From Bosea sp. 685 (lineage in GTDB: Bacteria; Pseudomonadota; Alphaproteobacteria; Rhizobiales; Beijerinckiaceae): a DNA stretch of 64,000 bases. The translations under genes were made by a program, and so were the position numbers. The stretch lies in contig NZ_CP134779.1 of the NCBI RefSeq assembly GCF_031884435.1, positions 3,658,001-3,722,000 on the forward strand, read 5' to 3'. Below the pieces are notes generated by a model. The model saw only the letters and a list, made by a program, of their open reading frames with translations. It did no database searches and had not been told where the DNA came from. Position 1 is the stretch's first letter, and every line of letters begins with the position of its first letter. This document shows positions 63,374-64,000 of the stretch, one piece after another.

Positions 63374-63404
63374 ACCGGCGTTTGCCGGGCTTTGCTCGGA
63401 ACCG

Positions 63405-63640
63405 CACCGTTATCCTGGGCGAAGCCCTCGGGTCCGATCTTCGATCGGCCCGAGGATAGACTCTGCGCAGACCCGGGATCCCAAGCGCGTCATGGTCGGG
63501 CTTGACCCGACCATCTCGTGATGGAGGCGCCCGCCTTTGCCGACGCCTCTTCCGGCCCGAGATTCGTAGGGCTTTGCGCTTCGCTCCGCCCGAGAATGAC
63601 GCTCTCCGGAATGGATCCCCGCGCTCCTGTTCGCTACGGC
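63405..63640. repeat. Mosaic palindromic repeats after tctA
   Basis: Includes CCGATCTTCGATCGG, TGGTCGGGCTTGACCCGACCA (63493-63513), and TTCGTAGGG ... CCCGAGAATGACGC. The blocks recur at 22640-22740 and 28948-29059. They fill much of the gap 63374-63667. Confidence 0.65.
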
Positions 63641-63667
63641 TGAGATGGCGGCGCGGACCTGAGCAAA

Positions 63668-63704
63668 AAGAAGCCCGCCTGCGTTCTCCGCAGGCGGGCT
63701 TCTT
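63668..63704 (-). terminator. Rho-independent terminator of the DUF2059 gene
   Basis: AAGAAGCCCGCCTGCG, loop TTCTC, CGCAGGCGGGCTTCTT: a 16-bp perfect stem. On the minus strand it is followed by TTTTTGC. It lies 25 bases after the stop of the leftward DUF2059 gene. Confidence 0.9.
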
Positions 63705-63728
63705 GATGTCGGAAGAAGGCCTTTAGCC

Positions 63729-64000
63729 TTACATCTGGTGGCCGCGCTTGCGCATTTCCTGGGTGAAGCGGTCGAACAGGAAATTGCTGGTGTTGATGCT
63801 CCAGGGCTCGAGCACCACGTAGATCTCGTCGATCGCCTTGGTGCGCGCCGCGTTGTAGCGTTGGCCGACCGGCGATTTGAAGAAGGCGACGACCTCCTTG
63901 AGATCGGCTTCGTTGATCTTCCGGGCAAAAATCTCCGACGCCGTGACCATGATCTCGGCCCGCTTGGCGTCCGCCTCCGGCTTCAGCGTGTCGATGACCG
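63729..64000 (-). CDS. DUF2059 domain protein (C-terminal part)
   Basis: The frame is open to the window edge and gives the C-terminal 90 residues of a DUF2059 protein: an amphipathic helix ARKINEADLKEVVAFFKSPVGQRYNAARTKAI, with the FFKSPVGQRY signature. DUF2059 proteins are secreted or periplasmic with no known function. The N-terminus and signal are outside the window. A strong terminator follows. Confidence 0.85.
   Translation of the reverse strand, partial: VIDTLKPEADAKRAEIMVTASEIFARKINEADLKEVVAFFKSPVGQRYNAARTKAIDEIYVVLEPWSINTSNFLFDRFTQEMRKRGHQM

Overview
The window reads as chromosomal DNA of a high-G+C alphaproteobacterium, most likely Hyphomicrobiales of the Bosea or Methylobacterium-like type. 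The pointers are DUF2865 and DUF2059 proteins, a class II DAHP synthase, the short GS-type phosphatidylserine decarboxylase next to pssA, a cysS-cimA arrangement, a phasin, and many palindromic intergenic repeats of the 'gtcattccggg...cccggaatgac' and 'gcgaaaaagtgggtaccggttttcgc' kinds. The genus is inference from gene content and composition; no rRNA is present. There is no CRISPR array and no intact transposon or prophage.

1-7.9 kb: a LysR regulator, then a leftward eight-gene sugar-acid operon: Zn-dependent polyol/sugar-acid dehydrogenase, amino-acid-type ABC importer (binding protein, two permeases, ATPase), GntR repressor, mannonate dehydratase (uxuA) and an SDR. One perfect 12-bp palindrome in front of the first gene is the likely GntR operator. 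8-12 kb: small membrane and secreted hypotheticals, tRNA-Ser(GCT), an orphan BrnA-like antitoxin. 12.8-17.8 kb: a lower-G+C patch ending at tRNA-Phe(GAA), holding an L,D-transpeptidase, a HEPN-like protein, small unknowns, and relics of a tyrosine integrase and a serine recombinase; it looks like a decayed genomic island.

18-23.5 kb: yacG, an SDR, a GNAT, a MarR-controlled efflux operon (MarR, YecD-like isochorismatase fold, small membrane protein, MFS exporter) behind a 43-bp near-perfect palindrome, and maf. 23.7-38 kb: phasin, pssA and psd, two coupled periplasmic unknowns, tam, GNAT, cytochrome P450, an Atm1-type ABC exporter, cimA, and cysS, with a 40-codon gene overlapping both cysS and cimA by four bases. 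38-45 kb: creA, GNAT, higBA, FAH-family hydrolase, a Tat-exported TRAP binding protein, a CHAD protein, a MarR. 45-58.8 kb: DUF2865, an MHS transporter, gltX, nadE, an outer-membrane barrel protein, class II DAHP synthase, vapBC, a frameshifted esterase, gor. 58.8-64 kb: an O-antigen-ligase-like membrane protein, the tctCBA tricarboxylate transporter and the end of a DUF2059 gene.

Most housekeeping genes are conventional. The points that merit attention are the coupled small gene between cysS and cimA, the sugar-acid operon with an amino-acid-type importer, the decayed island with a HEPN protein, the MarR efflux operon, and a set of mosaic palindromic elements that have supplied gene ends (the MFS tail and the DUF2865 stop codon).
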